A stretch of DNA of 64,000 nucleotides from Erysipelotrichaceae bacterium. GTDB taxonomy: Bacteria > Bacillota_I > Bacilli_A > Erysipelotrichales > Erysipelotrichaceae. Location of the stretch: NCBI GenBank assembly GCA_015058955.1, contig SVBJ01000003.1, forward strand, positions 1 to 64,000, in the 5' to 3' direction. Below, one piece after another: positions 16,571-25,583 of this stretch (the first letter of the stretch is position 1; every line of letters starts with the position of its first letter). The notes under the pieces were generated by a model. The model was given only the letters and a program-made list of their open reading frames with translations. It ran no database searches and was not told the DNA's origin. Both the position numbers and the translations under genes were made by a program.

Positions 16571-17701
16571 ATGAGTAACAGAACTTATCAGTGCACCAGA
16601 TGCAATGAAGTCTTCACTTATAACAGTGACCGTGATGCCTTATACTGCCCTATCTGCGGATCAACCGCCAGATACGTCAGCAAGCCAACCGCTACGGTAA
16701 ACCAGACAACTGCATCAGGTAAGTATTACAACGTTGTCTTTACCGACCCTTCTACGGGAGTAAAGATCGGCTCCGCTACCGTACCTGACAACTGGAAATA
16801 CGGTGCCAGCCTGAAATCCTATAATCAGAGTCTGCTGGTAAACTATCTCAGCATCTGCCAGGTTCAAAAGAATGACAATACTGCTCTGATGTTTGTCAAG
16901 ACCGGTGACAACTTCCTGGATGTACGTAACGGCATTTTCCAGAATGAAACTCATCAGGACGGCCAGATAGACCGGAATTTCAACATTCCGATGCTGAGAC
17001 TGGATTCAACTGAAAACTACATCAGTTCCATCGCTCCTGGTTTCGTTCAGAACGCCAAGCTGACTGCCAAGGCCGTATCCAAGCTGCCAAGCTACTATGC
17101 TGAAAACAGCAAGGTATTCCAGCGGGAAATGGATAAGGAACTCAAGGAATTCGCTGCCTATTTTAACAAGAACAATGACATCACATTTGAAGCCGGGGCT
17201 CCTGTAACAGAATCAAAACTGGTTCAGTATACCTATACTCAGAACAAGACCAAGTATGTCATGCTGCTGGGAACCGACTTAGGCGCTTATGAATTCCGTC
17301 TGACTACTCAGTCAGCTGCCAACAATAACATGATGAGCCTGCTGACATCACTGGTAACCGGCCGGAATAACCAGGCCAATGTCGGCCAGTACATTCACTG
17401 GGGCAGCAAGCTGATCTTCGGGCTGATCACTACTGAAGCCAACTATGACAGTGTCGTAGGAGATTTCCTGAAATTCGTCAACACCTTCAAGCTGGACACT
17501 TCTTATAAGACCAACATCAAGAAGCTGGCATCCGGCAGACCTTCCCAGAACACCAGTTCCGGTAACGGCGGACTGTCTCTGACTGACATTCTCACCGGCA
17601 TCCTCAATGCCACCAGCCAGGGAACAAGCACCAGCGGCAATAACACCAGCCAGGGCTTTGACTGGACTTCACTGTTCAGAGAAGACACACCTGACAAATA
17701 A
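16571..17701 (+). CDS. Zinc-ribbon protein of unknown function
   Basis: 376 aa. The ATG after GGGAGGTTAT was chosen over one 12 nt upstream that lies before this site. The first ~30 residues hold two CxxC pairs (CTRC and CPIC), a rubredoxin-like zinc ribbon. The remaining ~340 residues are a beta-rich domain of unknown family, and the last ~60 residues are Ser/Gly/Thr/Asn-rich and probably disordered. No signal peptide or membrane segment. Similar zinc-ribbon-plus-unknown-domain proteins are common in gut Firmicutes. It has its own terminator. Confidence 0.72.
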   Translation: MSNRTYQCTRCNEVFTYNSDRDALYCPICGSTARYVSKPTATVNQTTASGKYYNVVFTDPSTGVKIGSATVPDNWKYGASLKSYNQSLLVNYLSICQVQKNDNTALMFVKTGDNFLDVRNGIFQNETHQDGQIDRNFNIPMLRLDSTENYISSIAPGFVQNAKLTAKAVSKLPSYYAENSKVFQREMDKELKEFAAYFNKNNDITFEAGAPVTESKLVQYTYTQNKTKYVMLLGTDLGAYEFRLTTQSAANNNMMSLLTSLVTGRNNQANVGQYIHWGSKLIFGLITTEANYDSVVGDFLKFVNTFKLDTSYKTNIKKLASGRPSQNTSSGNGGLSLTDILTGILNATSQGTSTSGNNTSQGFDWTSLFREDTPDK

Positions 17702-17723
17702 ATCAGACTGTTGGATAATTACA

Positions 17724-17752
17724 AAAACAAGACACTGTCAGTGTCTTGTTTT
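17724..17752. terminator. Convergent terminator, zinc-ribbon gene and MATE gene
   Basis: AAAACAAGACACTG and CAGTGTCTTGTTTT are exact complements around a single T, so the working loop is a few bases wider. A T-run follows on the plus strand. It lies between two convergent genes and can serve both. Confidence 0.88.
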
Positions 17753-19126
17753 TTATCCCTGTGTTGCTATCTCGGAAGTCAGGTTAACTGCCCATCTGTT
17801 GGAAGTGAATCTTCTCATTCCAATGATGATACGGGCAACCAGTTCAAACTGAGCCAGGAAATAGATCAACGGGAAGTTGGTCATATGAAGCAGTGCTATC
17901 ATGCCGTAAATCAGCGGAATGCCGACAAACCAGACAATGCCACAGTCCAGAACCATCAGCATTCTGGAGTCTCCGCCCGCTCTCAATGATGAGAAGATGA
18001 CAACAACGATCATTCTCAGAGCAATGCGGAAGGCAGATACTCTGACAATGGCAGTGGACATGGTGATGGCATCAGGATTATTCAGACCGAACAGTGATAC
18101 CAGCGGAACTGCCGCAGTAACGACTATCGTACCGGTAATGGCTGCCAGCATGAGTCCCAGATAAAGGAACCAGCGGCTTTCAGTGATGGCTTTCTCGACA
18201 TCACCCTTGCCCAATTCAGCTCCCAGCAGCATGCTACCGGAAACGGACAGACCGTTGCATACGGAGAAGAACATGTTTGTTATGGTGTTGGCTACATAGT
18301 ATGAGTCGGTAACCTCAGTGCCCAGTAAGGCATAGGCCTTAACGTACAGTGAAGTACCGAAACCAAACAGTGTTTCATTGAGAATAGTTGGATAGGTTCT
18401 GATCATGACCTTGTTGAAGAATTCCCTGCTTATGTCAAACATGACCTTTGGAGAACCGATGAAGGCTGCCTTGCTGATGACGGAATAGCCGTAATACAGT
18501 CCCAGAGCCACAACCTGTGAAGCAATCGTCCCCCAGGCAGCTCCGGCAACGCCCATCGGTGCAAAGCCTAACTTACCGTAGATCAGAATGTAGTTTACGA
18601 TGGCATTAGTAGCCATGGATGTAGTTGATATCCACATTGACACATTGGTCTTGTGGATGCATCTGTAGAAATAGTTAAAGGCCAGGGCACAGGTATTCAG
18701 CGGGAATGAGTACTTGACCAGATCCAGATATATCTTGGCATATTTTATGACTTCAGGATCCTTGACATAGAATCTGATTACCGGAACACACCGTAAGGCA
18801 ATCAGTCCATAGAACACAAACCCTACCAGCAGCGACAGTATTATTGACATGCCGAAGGTACGCTGCAGGTTTTTCCTGTCATCAGCTCCATAGAACTGGG
18901 ATGCATAAATGCCGGTCCCTTCCATGACACCAAAGGAAATGCAGGTACAGACATGTCCAACCTGTGAAGCAACACCGACCGGAGATACCATGCCGATGGC
19001 TGAAACCATCATGGTATCGACCATGCCCATGGCACTTGACAGCAGCTGCTGCAGCATGCTTGGTATTGCCAGATGGCAGACATTTGAATAAAAACGCTTA
19101 TCGCCTACATATTTTCCTGCTGTCAT
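17753..19126 (-). CDS. MATE family efflux transporter
   Basis: 457 aa with about 12 membrane segments, in two similar halves. The N-terminus (FYSNVCHLAIPSMLQQLLSS) and internal SSMATNAIVNYILI and SVCNGLSVSGSMLLGAELG segments are typical of MatE/NorM-type exporters, which expel cationic drugs or metabolites in exchange for Na+ or H+. It is a single gene, divergent from a SemiSWEET-like gene. Substrate unknown. Confidence 0.92.
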   Translation of the reverse strand: MTAGKYVGDKRFYSNVCHLAIPSMLQQLLSSAMGMVDTMMVSAIGMVSPVGVASQVGHVCTCISFGVMEGTGIYASQFYGADDRKNLQRTFGMSIILSLLVGFVFYGLIALRCVPVIRFYVKDPEVIKYAKIYLDLVKYSFPLNTCALAFNYFYRCIHKTNVSMWISTTSMATNAIVNYILIYGKLGFAPMGVAGAAWGTIASQVVALGLYYGYSVISKAAFIGSPKVMFDISREFFNKVMIRTYPTILNETLFGFGTSLYVKAYALLGTEVTDSYYVANTITNMFFSVCNGLSVSGSMLLGAELGKGDVEKAITESRWFLYLGLMLAAITGTIVVTAAVPLVSLFGLNNPDAITMSTAIVRVSAFRIALRMIVVVIFSSLRAGGDSRMLMVLDCGIVWFVGIPLIYGMIALLHMTNFPLIYFLAQFELVARIIIGMRRFTSNRWAVNLTSEIATQG

Positions 19127-19236
19127 AGTATCCCCCTCTCAGATAATTACCCCCATTATAAAGAAAAAGGACATTATATGGTAATAATATGACTGAGTTT
19201 TCAGAATTTGTGAAAGTCTTTCATTCGCAGTATTCA

Positions 19237-19265
19237 TTGCGCATATTCCCTGGCAATGCTACAAT
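19237..19265 (+). promoter_or_regulatory. Promoter of SemiSWEET-like gene
   Basis: TTGCGC (19237-19242) and TACAAT (19260-19265) are separated by 17 bp, and the start codon of the small transporter gene follows after AAGGAG. Confidence 0.6.
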
Positions 19266-19294
19266 TACTGCGGTTACCTTAAGGAGAATTATTT

Positions 19295-19579
19295 ATGTCA
19301 GAAATCTGTGAGATCATCATGTTAATATGCTTTGGTGCATCCTGGCCAATCAATGCCATGAAGGCATATAAAGCCAGAAGCACAAAGGGCACCAGCCTTT
19401 TATTCCTGCTTCTAATCTTTACCGGATATGTTGCCGGAATACGGTCAAAACTGCTGAATAAAAGCTACATGGCCAACATATCAACAAAATGGTATGTACT
19501 TGTCGTATACTTCATTAACCTCTTCAGTCTAACGGTTAATCTGCTGATATATTACCGAAACCGCAGAATATCCCATTAG
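19295..19579 (+). CDS. SemiSWEET-like PQ-loop transporter
   Basis: 94-aa membrane protein with three hydrophobic helices, the size of a bacterial SemiSWEET half-transporter that works as a dimer and moves sugars down a gradient. The PQ-loop position reads SWPIN in place of the usual PQ, followed by KAYKARSTKGTSLLF and GYVAGI, which match the family well. Pro-Ile instead of Pro-Gln is seen in part of the family. Substrate unknown. It has its own promoter and terminator. Confidence 0.82.
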   Translation: MSEICEIIMLICFGASWPINAMKAYKARSTKGTSLLFLLLIFTGYVAGIRSKLLNKSYMANISTKWYVLVVYFINLFSLTVNLLIYYRNRRISH

Positions 19580-19581
19580 AA

Positions 19582-19616
19582 AAAGCGATAACTTCCCTGT
19601 TATCGCTTATTTTTTT
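19582..19616 (+). terminator. Terminator after SemiSWEET-like gene
   Basis: AAGCGATAAC and GTTATCGCTT form a perfect 10-bp stem with a short loop (TTCCCT), followed by ATTTTTTTT. On the minus strand it is preceded by an A-run and lies near the end of the esterase gene. Confidence 0.88.
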
Positions 19617-19632
19617 TATTTATTTTTCTTTT

Positions 19633-20385
19633 TTACTTCACACTCAGCATGAAACTTCTGACTGCTTCCAGCATCTGATCAAGATGTCTGGTAAAGCAGT
19701 GATCATCACCAGGGATGATGTCCAGTCTGCAGTTCCTGTATCTCTTCTGAGCATCTATGGCATACTGTAATGGAACAGCTTCATCCCGGTCCCCATGCAC
19801 AATGAAGACAGGGCCGGTATACTTGTCAATCAGTTCATTGATATTGATCATCTGAGCTGTGCGGAAATAATTACCGTTTATCCAGTACAGACCGGCATCC
19901 AGCTTGTCAGGAATATGATCAGGGTCAAACTTCACACCGAAGAACATGCCTTTTTTAGCCGCATCAAGAATAACCACAGCCGGTGACATCGGAATGATCG
20001 CCTTGAAATCATCATTTCTTAATCCACCGATTATCATTGTCAGCAGACCACCCTGGGAATGTCCGCAGACATACAGATCAGTAACGAAGTCCAGTTTCTT
20101 GGCATAATCAACAACATCGAGAGCATTGTTGATCCATTTCAGCAGAGTATGTTCTTCAAACTTACCCTCACTTTTGCCGTGACCGTACATTTCAACTCTC
20201 AAGGCAGCTATGCCAACTTCATTCATGACTTTGGCAACACCGGCAATGTGCAGTTCTTCCATATGGCCTGTCAAACCATGAATAATGATGGCCAACGGAC
20301 ACTTGCCGGTAAAGTTTTCCGGCATTTCAAGTTTGGCATGCAGACGGATACCATCGCTGTTTATGTAGAATTCCTTCATTTTCAT
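19633..20385 (-). CDS. Alpha/beta hydrolase, cinnamoyl-esterase-like
   Basis: Serine esterase of 250 aa. The nucleophile elbow is GHSQGG, Asp is in HGDRDEAVP, and His in GDDHCFTRH. The stretch with FDPDHIPDKL and the following insert, the VEMYGHGKSEGKFE segment, and the DHCF ending resemble what I remember of the feruloyl/cinnamoyl esterases Est1E and LJ0536, whose inserted lid binds hydroxycinnamates. That likeness is from memory and needs alignment. No signal peptide, so it would act on imported esters. It follows folD by 3 bp and therefore belongs to the fhs-fchA-folD operon, which links an esterase to one-carbon metabolism. Confidence 0.82.
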   Translation of the reverse strand: MKMKEFYINSDGIRLHAKLEMPENFTGKCPLAIIIHGLTGHMEELHIAGVAKVMNEVGIAALRVEMYGHGKSEGKFEEHTLLKWINNALDVVDYAKKLDFVTDLYVCGHSQGGLLTMIIGGLRNDDFKAIIPMSPAVVILDAAKKGMFFGVKFDPDHIPDKLDAGLYWINGNYFRTAQMININELIDKYTGPVFIVHGDRDEAVPLQYAIDAQKRYRNCRLDIIPGDDHCFTRHLDQMLEAVRSFMLSVK

Positions 20386-20388
20386 ACC

Positions 20389-21249
20389 TCACATTTTATT
20401 TATCTGATTCACGGCAGCTTTGACAACATGTCTGACCAGAACTGAAGTGGTTACTGATCCTATTCCTCCCGGAACAGGCGTTATCTTGCCAACAATTGGT
20501 TCCACTTCCTCAAACAGTACATCACCGCACAGTTTCTGTTTTGTTTCGTTATAACTAATGCCAACATCCACAACCGTCTGCCCCTTGCTGACATATTCAG
20601 AAGTAACTGACTCCATCTGTCCGGTACAGCAGACCACAATGTCTGCATTTTTGGCAATGGAAGCTACATCAATGGTCTTAGTGTGACATACCGTAACAGT
20701 AGCGTTCCGCTTCATTAACAGCATCGCCAGAGGCTTGCCAACTACCAGTGATCTTCCCAGCACCACCACGTTTCTGCCTTTAAGCTCAATGTTGTAGAAC
20801 TTCAGTGTTTCCATGACCGCTTCAGCAGTACATGGCGCAAATCCTATCTCCTTATCAATGAAAACACCGGTCAGAGAACCATCAGTACAGCCATCAACAT
20901 CTTTACCCGGGCTGATGAAGTTTCTGGCTTTTTCATTGTCCAGATATTTTGGCAGCGGTCTGAACATCAGTATGCCATGTACCTGCGGATCGTTGTTAAG
21001 TTCATCCAGAGTTCTGTAAAACTCTTCATAGCTGACATCTTCCGGAAGAATTGTGTTTCTGACGCTTATACCGACATTCCGGCACTTCTTCATTGCGCCT
21101 TTTTCATATGAAATGTCATCACTTCTTTCACCGACCCTGAGAATCGCCAGAGTTGTATCTATTCCCTTTTCCTTAAGCTTTGCCACTTCTTCAGCAGTCT
21201 GTTCATCCAGAAAGGCCGCTACCGGTTTACCTTTTAATATTTCAGCCAT
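20389..21249 (-). CDS. folD: Methylene-THF dehydrogenase (FolD), cyclohydrolase residues lost
   Basis: Oxidises 5,10-methylene-THF to methenyl-THF with NAD(P). The FolD signatures GKDVDGCTD, PCTAEAVMETL and VVLGRSLVVGKPLAMLL are clear, and the 286-aa length is normal. In bifunctional FolD the first motif is YxxxKxK and the second contains VQLPLP; the Lys and Gln are needed for cyclohydrolase activity. Here the corresponding segments read YEKGAMKK and MFRPLP, so Ala replaces the Lys and Phe the Gln. The Asp of KDVDG remains. This suggests a dehydrogenase only, with the neighbouring FchA supplying the cyclohydrolase. It overlaps fchA by 8 bp. Confidence 0.93.
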   Translation of the reverse strand: MAEILKGKPVAAFLDEQTAEEVAKLKEKGIDTTLAILRVGERSDDISYEKGAMKKCRNVGISVRNTILPEDVSYEEFYRTLDELNNDPQVHGILMFRPLPKYLDNEKARNFISPGKDVDGCTDGSLTGVFIDKEIGFAPCTAEAVMETLKFYNIELKGRNVVVLGRSLVVGKPLAMLLMKRNATVTVCHTKTIDVASIAKNADIVVCCTGQMESVTSEYVSKGQTVVDVGISYNETKQKLCGDVLFEEVEPIVGKITPVPGGIGSVTTSVLVRHVVKAAVNQINKM

Positions 21250-21865
21250 TGGACAGCCTCTTTTCCACAGCCTGATAACAGTTCAGAGCTCTTTCGCCAT
21301 ACTCCTTCAGCATTCCTGATGCCCTGTTTTCGAGTTCTTCAGCATATGCCCTGTCTTTCATCAGTCTGGTATTTACCTTTATGTTTATGAAAGCACCGTA
21401 AATGGCACCATGAGCCAGCATTACGGATGTAGCTGCATCTGATACAGCCAGTTTTGATCCTATCACTGCCAGTCTTTCATCCAGTTCAACCACCCTGCAG
21501 CATAACTGCAGAATGTGATGCGGTGCCTCAGCAGCAGACTTCAGACAGTTTTCCATGGTATCAGCATAATCAGGATCATTCTTATCCATTGAATAGGCTT
21601 TTGCCAGAGGTTCAAAGGCTTTGGCATCCTCATTAACACAGTCAAGAAGACTGATTCTTAACTCATCAGTCTCTTTCATTATCCGCTGAATCTCTTCTTC
21701 ATATTCAGCATACTTCTTCTTGCCTGCGGTCAGATTGGTAACCATCTCTGCCAACGAGGCAGCCAGTGATCCCACTAAGGCACTTACTCCTCCGCCTCCC
21801 GGTACGGGAAGCTTACTGGCTGACAATTCCGTGAATTCCCTTATACTTTTATCAAGCATAAACAA
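21242..21865 (-). CDS. fchA: Methenyl-THF cyclohydrolase (FchA/FTCD-C type)
   Basis: 207-aa helical protein of the formiminotransferase-cyclodeaminase C-terminal family. The opening SASKLPVPGGGGVSALVGSL and the LAEMVTNLT segment are diagnostic. Stand-alone members in anaerobes act as methenyl-THF cyclohydrolase or formimino-THF cyclodeaminase. The gene sits between fhs (8-bp gap) and folD (8-bp overlap), and no formiminotransferase is present, so cyclohydrolase is the better call. It complements the apparent loss of cyclohydrolase residues in FolD. Confidence 0.9.
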   Translation of the reverse strand: MFMLDKSIREFTELSASKLPVPGGGGVSALVGSLAASLAEMVTNLTAGKKKYAEYEEEIQRIMKETDELRISLLDCVNEDAKAFEPLAKAYSMDKNDPDYADTMENCLKSAAEAPHHILQLCCRVVELDERLAVIGSKLAVSDAATSVMLAHGAIYGAFINIKVNTRLMKDRAYAEELENRASGMLKEYGERALNCYQAVEKRLSNG

Positions 21866-21873
21866 TTCCTCCT

Positions 21874-23544
21874 TTAGAACAGTCCGGTTATTACACCATT
21901 CTCATCCACATCTATCTTTTCAGCTGCCGGGACCTTAGGCAGTCCAGGCATGGTCATGATGTCACCAGTCAGAGCTACAATGAATCCGGCTCCGGCTGAG
22001 ACCTTAAGATTTCTGACAGAAATTCTGAATCCTTTCGGTGCTCCCAGCTTATTAGGATCATCAGTGAATGAATACTGGGTCTTGGCCATGCAGATAGGCA
22101 GATCACCGTAACCCAGTTCTTCCAGCTGCTTCAGCTGTCTGGCAGCACTGCCAACCAGATCAACACCGTCTGCGTGATAGATCCTGGTCGCAATTGTATT
22201 AAGCTTTTCCATGACGGAAAGATTCAGGTCATATGAGTATTCAAAATCGTTAGGCAGTTCACACAGTCTGACTACTTCTTCAGCCAGTGCCTTACCTCCT
22301 TCACCGCCTTTGGCCCATACTTCACTTAAGGCAACGTTAACGCCTAATTCATGACACTTGTCTTCAATCAGCTTCAGCTCTGCTTCCGTATCGCTTGGGA
22401 ATCTGTTAATGGCTACCACACAAGGCAGATGATAGACATTGGTAATGTTGTCAACATGCTGCAGCAGGTTTGGCATGCCCTTTTCCAGAGCTTCAAGGTT
22501 TTCCTTTGCCAGATCAGCCTTAGCTACACCGCCATTATGTTTCAATGCTCTTACGGTAGCGACAATTACCACAGCATTTGGTTTCAGACCGGCCATGCGG
22601 CACTTGATGTCCAGGAACTTTTCTGCTCCTAAGTCAGCTCCGAATCCGGCCTCGGTAATGGCATAGTCACCCAATTTCAGAGCCATTCTGGTGGCTGTTA
22701 CAGAGTTGCAGCCATGAGCGATATTGGCGAAAGGTCCGCCATGAATGAAGGCAGGTGTATGTTCCAGTGTCTGAACTAGGTTAGGTTTCAGTGCATCCTT
22801 TAACAAAGCTGCCATGGCACCCTGAGCCTTCAGGTCACCGGCGGTAACCGGCTTGTTATCGTAGGTATAACCCACAACTATTCTTGCCAGTCTTTCCTTC
22901 AGATCGGTTATGCTTGATGCCAGGCATAACACAGCCATGACTTCAGAAGCTACCGTAATGTCAAAGCCATCCTGTCTTGGCGTGCCGTCAGTTCTGGCAC
23001 CAAGACCGTCTACGATATTTCTCAACTGGCGGTCATTCATGTCAACTGCACGCTTCCAGGTGATCCTTCTCGGATCAATTCCCAGTACATTTCCCTGCTG
23101 AATATGGTTGTCCAGCATGGCTGCCAGCAGATTATTGGCGGCCCCAATGGCATGGAAGTCACCGGTGAAGTGCAGATTGATGTCTTCCATCGGAACGACC
23201 TGGGCATATCCGCCCCCGGCTGCCCCGCCTTTGACACCGAATACAGGGCCCAGGGAAGGTTCCCTTAAAGCCACCACTGACTTCTTCCCGATATGCCTTA
23301 AGGCATCAGCCAGTCCGACTGTTGTTGTCGTTTTGCCCTCACCTGCCGGTGTAGGGTTAATGGCTGTAACCAATACCAGTTTGCCATCCGGCTTATCCGC
23401 ATAGTCCTTCAGCAGTTTGTAGTCGATTTTGGCCTTGTAGTTACCGTAAAGTTCCACATACTCTTCCGGTATGTTTAAACCATCGGCTATTTCCGTGATC
23501 TTCTTCTTTTCACTGGCCTGTGCAATTTCAATATCAGTTAACAT
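21874..23544 (-). CDS. fhs: Formate-tetrahydrofolate ligase
   Basis: Interconverts formate, THF and ATP with 10-formyl-THF, ADP and phosphate. The 556-aa length, the nucleotide-binding loop [11 protein letters not shown] (~65-75), [19 protein letters not shown] and [11 protein letters not shown]-like segments are those of Fhs. It is the first gene of fhs-fchA-folD-esterase. In acetogens it works toward methyl groups; run in reverse it yields ATP from one-carbon units. The GGTGGAATA ribosome binding site precedes ATG. No riboswitch is evident upstream. Confidence 0.97.
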   Translation of the reverse strand: MLTDIEIAQASEKKKITEIADGLNIPEEYVELYGNYKAKIDYKLLKDYADKPDGKLVLVTAINPTPAGEGKTTTTVGLADALRHIGKKSVVALREPSLGPVFGVKGGAAGGGYAQVVPMEDINLHFTGDFHAIGAANNLLAAMLDNHIQQGNVLGIDPRRITWKRAVDMNDRQLRNIVDGLGARTDGTPRQDGFDITVASEVMAVLCLASSITDLKERLARIVVGYTYDNKPVTAGDLKAQGAMAALLKDALKPNLVQTLEHTPAFIHGGPFANIAHGCNSVTATRMALKLGDYAITEAGFGADLGAEKFLDIKCRMAGLKPNAVVIVATVRALKHNGGVAKADLAKENLEALEKGMPNLLQHVDNITNVYHLPCVVAINRFPSDTEAELKLIEDKCHELGVNVALSEVWAKGGEGGKALAEEVVRLCELPNDFEYSYDLNLSVMEKLNTIATRIYHADGVDLVGSAARQLKQLEELGYGDLPICMAKTQYSFTDDPNKLGAPKGFRISVRNLKVSAGAGFIVALTGDIMTMPGLPKVPAAEKIDVDENGVITGLF

Positions 23545-23792
23545 TATTCCACCTCATATTTCTATAACTCTACTTATAGTTTATTTAATCATCAGTAATA
23601 GTTTTATCCTCAAACTGTAGGTTTTTACGCCTTTCATCCTGGTAATATTGTATAACGTATGTTTTGATGGTTTTTCTCTGTCAATAACCTCTTTTTATAG
23701 GCTTTAACAAACCTTGCTGCCCCTTTATCATTAAAGTAGATTCTCGGGAAAGAATTAGAAACATAATATTAAACATTAATAAGGAGGAAATT
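23545..23792. promoter_or_regulatory. Divergent intergenic region, fhs and small gene
   Basis: 248 bp between the minus-strand fhs operon and the plus-strand 71-aa gene. A TATAAG-like -10 lies ~30 bp upstream of the fhs ribosome binding site, without a good -35, and a CATAAT element lies before the small gene. I see no tetrahydrofolate-riboswitch-like structure and no clear operator. Confidence 0.35.
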
Positions 23793-24008
23793 ATGGCATT
23801 ATCATTAGATTCAAAAATCAGAGACATCATGAGATCACCAGAAGGCAAAGCCGTTATGGAAAAGTATGCACCGGGTTCAACTAAGGATCCGCGCATGAAA
23901 TTGGTTGGCGGCTTAACTTATCGCAAGCTGTTAAGCTATCCTGAATCAGCAGAAGTAGCTGCACATGCAGATGAAATTGATGCTGATCTGAAAGCCTGCT
24001 CAAGATAA
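23793..24008 (+). CDS. Small helical protein, 71 aa
   Basis: Start preceded by AAGGAGGAAATT. The protein is helical with a conserved-looking core (SPEGKAVMEKYAPG, then a second helix ending in RKLLSYPES) and an acidic tail. From memory, similar stretches occur as C-terminal tails of some Firmicute enzymes such as dehydrogenases and esterases, but I cannot name the family. It lies alone between fhs and the PucR-type gene, inside the one-carbon region, with its own ribosome binding site and terminator. Confidence 0.65.
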   Translation: MALSLDSKIRDIMRSPEGKAVMEKYAPGSTKDPRMKLVGGLTYRKLLSYPESAEVAAHADEIDADLKACSR

Positions 24009-24033
24009 CATCTAAATCATAATTGGTAATGTA

Positions 24034-24049
24034 AGGGCATCTCAGGATG
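24034..24049. terminator. Convergent terminator, small gene and PucR gene
   Basis: GGCATC and GATGCC pair around TCAG and are followed by TTTTA on the plus strand. It lies between two convergent genes. Confidence 0.7.
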
Positions 24050-24053
24050 CCTT

Positions 24054-25583
24054 TTACTGTTGCCTGAGGGTCTCCTCCAGATCTATCGCCTTCAGCAGCA
24101 TTTCCAGCTGCAGGCGCTGATCATAATCCTTCAGATCAACATTGAGTTCCTTTTCTATTCTGGCAATTCTGTCTATCAGAGTGGAACGGTGAATGAACAG
24201 TTTCTGAGCCGTCGAAGTGTATGACATGCTTTCTTCCAGGAATACTTTCAGCGTTTCCAGATAGGAAACACCGGAAGAACGGTCATGTTCGATCAGGTTG
24301 TTCAGCCCGGCTGGGAAATAAGCCTCCAGAGGCATGGAACCCAGAGAGTTTACAACCATCTGCGTTAATGCGTAACTGGAGAAATAGAAGTAATCACTTT
24401 CCCTGTTCAGCATCAGTCCGTTTTCAACGGCGGCAAGAGCCTGCATGTAGTGGATTCTCACATTATACAGATCACTGAATTCATTTGATATTCCGGCACA
24501 CAGATGCATGCCCTTTACGAATTCACCCAGTTTCTTGTTCAGCAGAACATGGTAATTAGGATTCTTTTCGTCTCGCAGTTCATCAATGTTTATCAGTCCG
24601 ATAAGGCAGTCTTCTCGGTCAAAGGCATATGATTGAACAAAGGTTTCCTCGAACACATCACTTATATAGGAAAGAGGCAGATGATTATGTCCTTTTCCAT
24701 AGCGCATATAGACACAGACGTATTCGCTTTTTTCATTGCTTCCGGACATGATCATGCGCTGAGAATGCGACAGCGGCATCTCTTCAATCAGAGCCTGTAT
24801 GACCTTCTTAAGTGAAGGCCGTGAATCATTTATAATGTTTGGATTCCTTTCAATGGCTATCTCGATCATGGAAGCCAGGTATTCAGCCAGTTTATCTTCC
24901 CCATCTACAAATCCTGTACTCCGGGAATTGATGCACAGACAGCCTTCATACTGATTGTTTTTGTTAAAGAGATTTACACATAATGTCTTGACCCCGTACA
25001 GATCTATTCTCATGGCATTCTTCCTGTCGAACATCAGATCGGAAGCAGACAGATATTTACCCATTGAGTCGAAGTTCAGCGAACCGCTGTCCGTAATGTT
25101 CCAGGCCTCATTATCTCTGCTGGTCGATGCCACTACCTTTATGGTACTGTCCAGTACATAGAGCGGCTTATTGAAGATGTCCGCTGAATCAGCTATCAGG
25201 GCCTGAATGTCATAGTCCTTGGCAAGGTCTCTGTACAGAGTATTTTCCCAGTTGTCATACTGATCATATATGTTCTGAAGGATCTGATATACCGTGAAAA
25301 AGTCCTGTTTCTTTCTGATAACCAGGACGGTCATTCTTTCCTTATAGTAATTAAGTGTAAAGCCATCTCCGATGCAGATCAGCATCGACCCCTTCTGAAT
25401 GTGTGGCCTCTGCGGCAGGTGATCAATACTTGCCAGATAGAGACGGTCCTTCACAAACGATGTTTCACCATCCAGATAAAACTCCGCTCGTCCCAGAGTA
25501 AGTTCAGTTAACCGTGGCCCGTGCATCTCACACTGAAAATGTCTGGACAGCCCGTTATAGATGATATCCGCATTCAGCTTCAT
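24054..25583 (-). CDS. PucR-family transcriptional regulator
   Basis: 509 aa. The C-terminal ~55 residues are the PucR/CdaR-type HTH (FLEESMSYTSTAQKLFIHRST, split here, then LIDRIARIEKELNV), and the middle has the long GGDEF-like and GAF-like region usual for the group. PucR-type proteins are substrate-responsive activators of purine, sugar-acid or aromatic catabolic genes. It is divergent from the SDR-led plus-strand cluster across a 304-bp spacer, which makes it the likely activator of that cluster. The inducer is unknown. Confidence 0.87.
   Translation of the reverse strand: MKLNADIIYNGLSRHFQCEMHGPRLTELTLGRAEFYLDGETSFVKDRLYLASIDHLPQRPHIQKGSMLICIGDGFTLNYYKERMTVLVIRKKQDFFTVYQILQNIYDQYDNWENTLYRDLAKDYDIQALIADSADIFNKPLYVLDSTIKVVASTSRDNEAWNITDSGSLNFDSMGKYLSASDLMFDRKNAMRIDLYGVKTLCVNLFNKNNQYEGCLCINSRSTGFVDGEDKLAEYLASMIEIAIERNPNIINDSRPSLKKVIQALIEEMPLSHSQRMIMSGSNEKSEYVCVYMRYGKGHNHLPLSYISDVFEETFVQSYAFDREDCLIGLINIDELRDEKNPNYHVLLNKKLGEFVKGMHLCAGISNEFSDLYNVRIHYMQALAAVENGLMLNRESDYFYFSSYALTQMVVNSLGSMPLEAYFPAGLNNLIEHDRSSGVSYLETLKVFLEESMSYTSTAQKLFIHRSTLIDRIARIEKELNVDLKDYDQRLQLEMLLKAIDLEETLRQQ

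Noticed and set aside
23545-23792. Tetrahydrofolate riboswitch before fhs
   Set aside because: The expected stems and conserved loops are not visible on either strand.
23681-23896. Minus-strand frame over the start of the 71-aa gene
   Set aside because: It overlaps the well-supported plus-strand gene and has no Shine-Dalgarno site.
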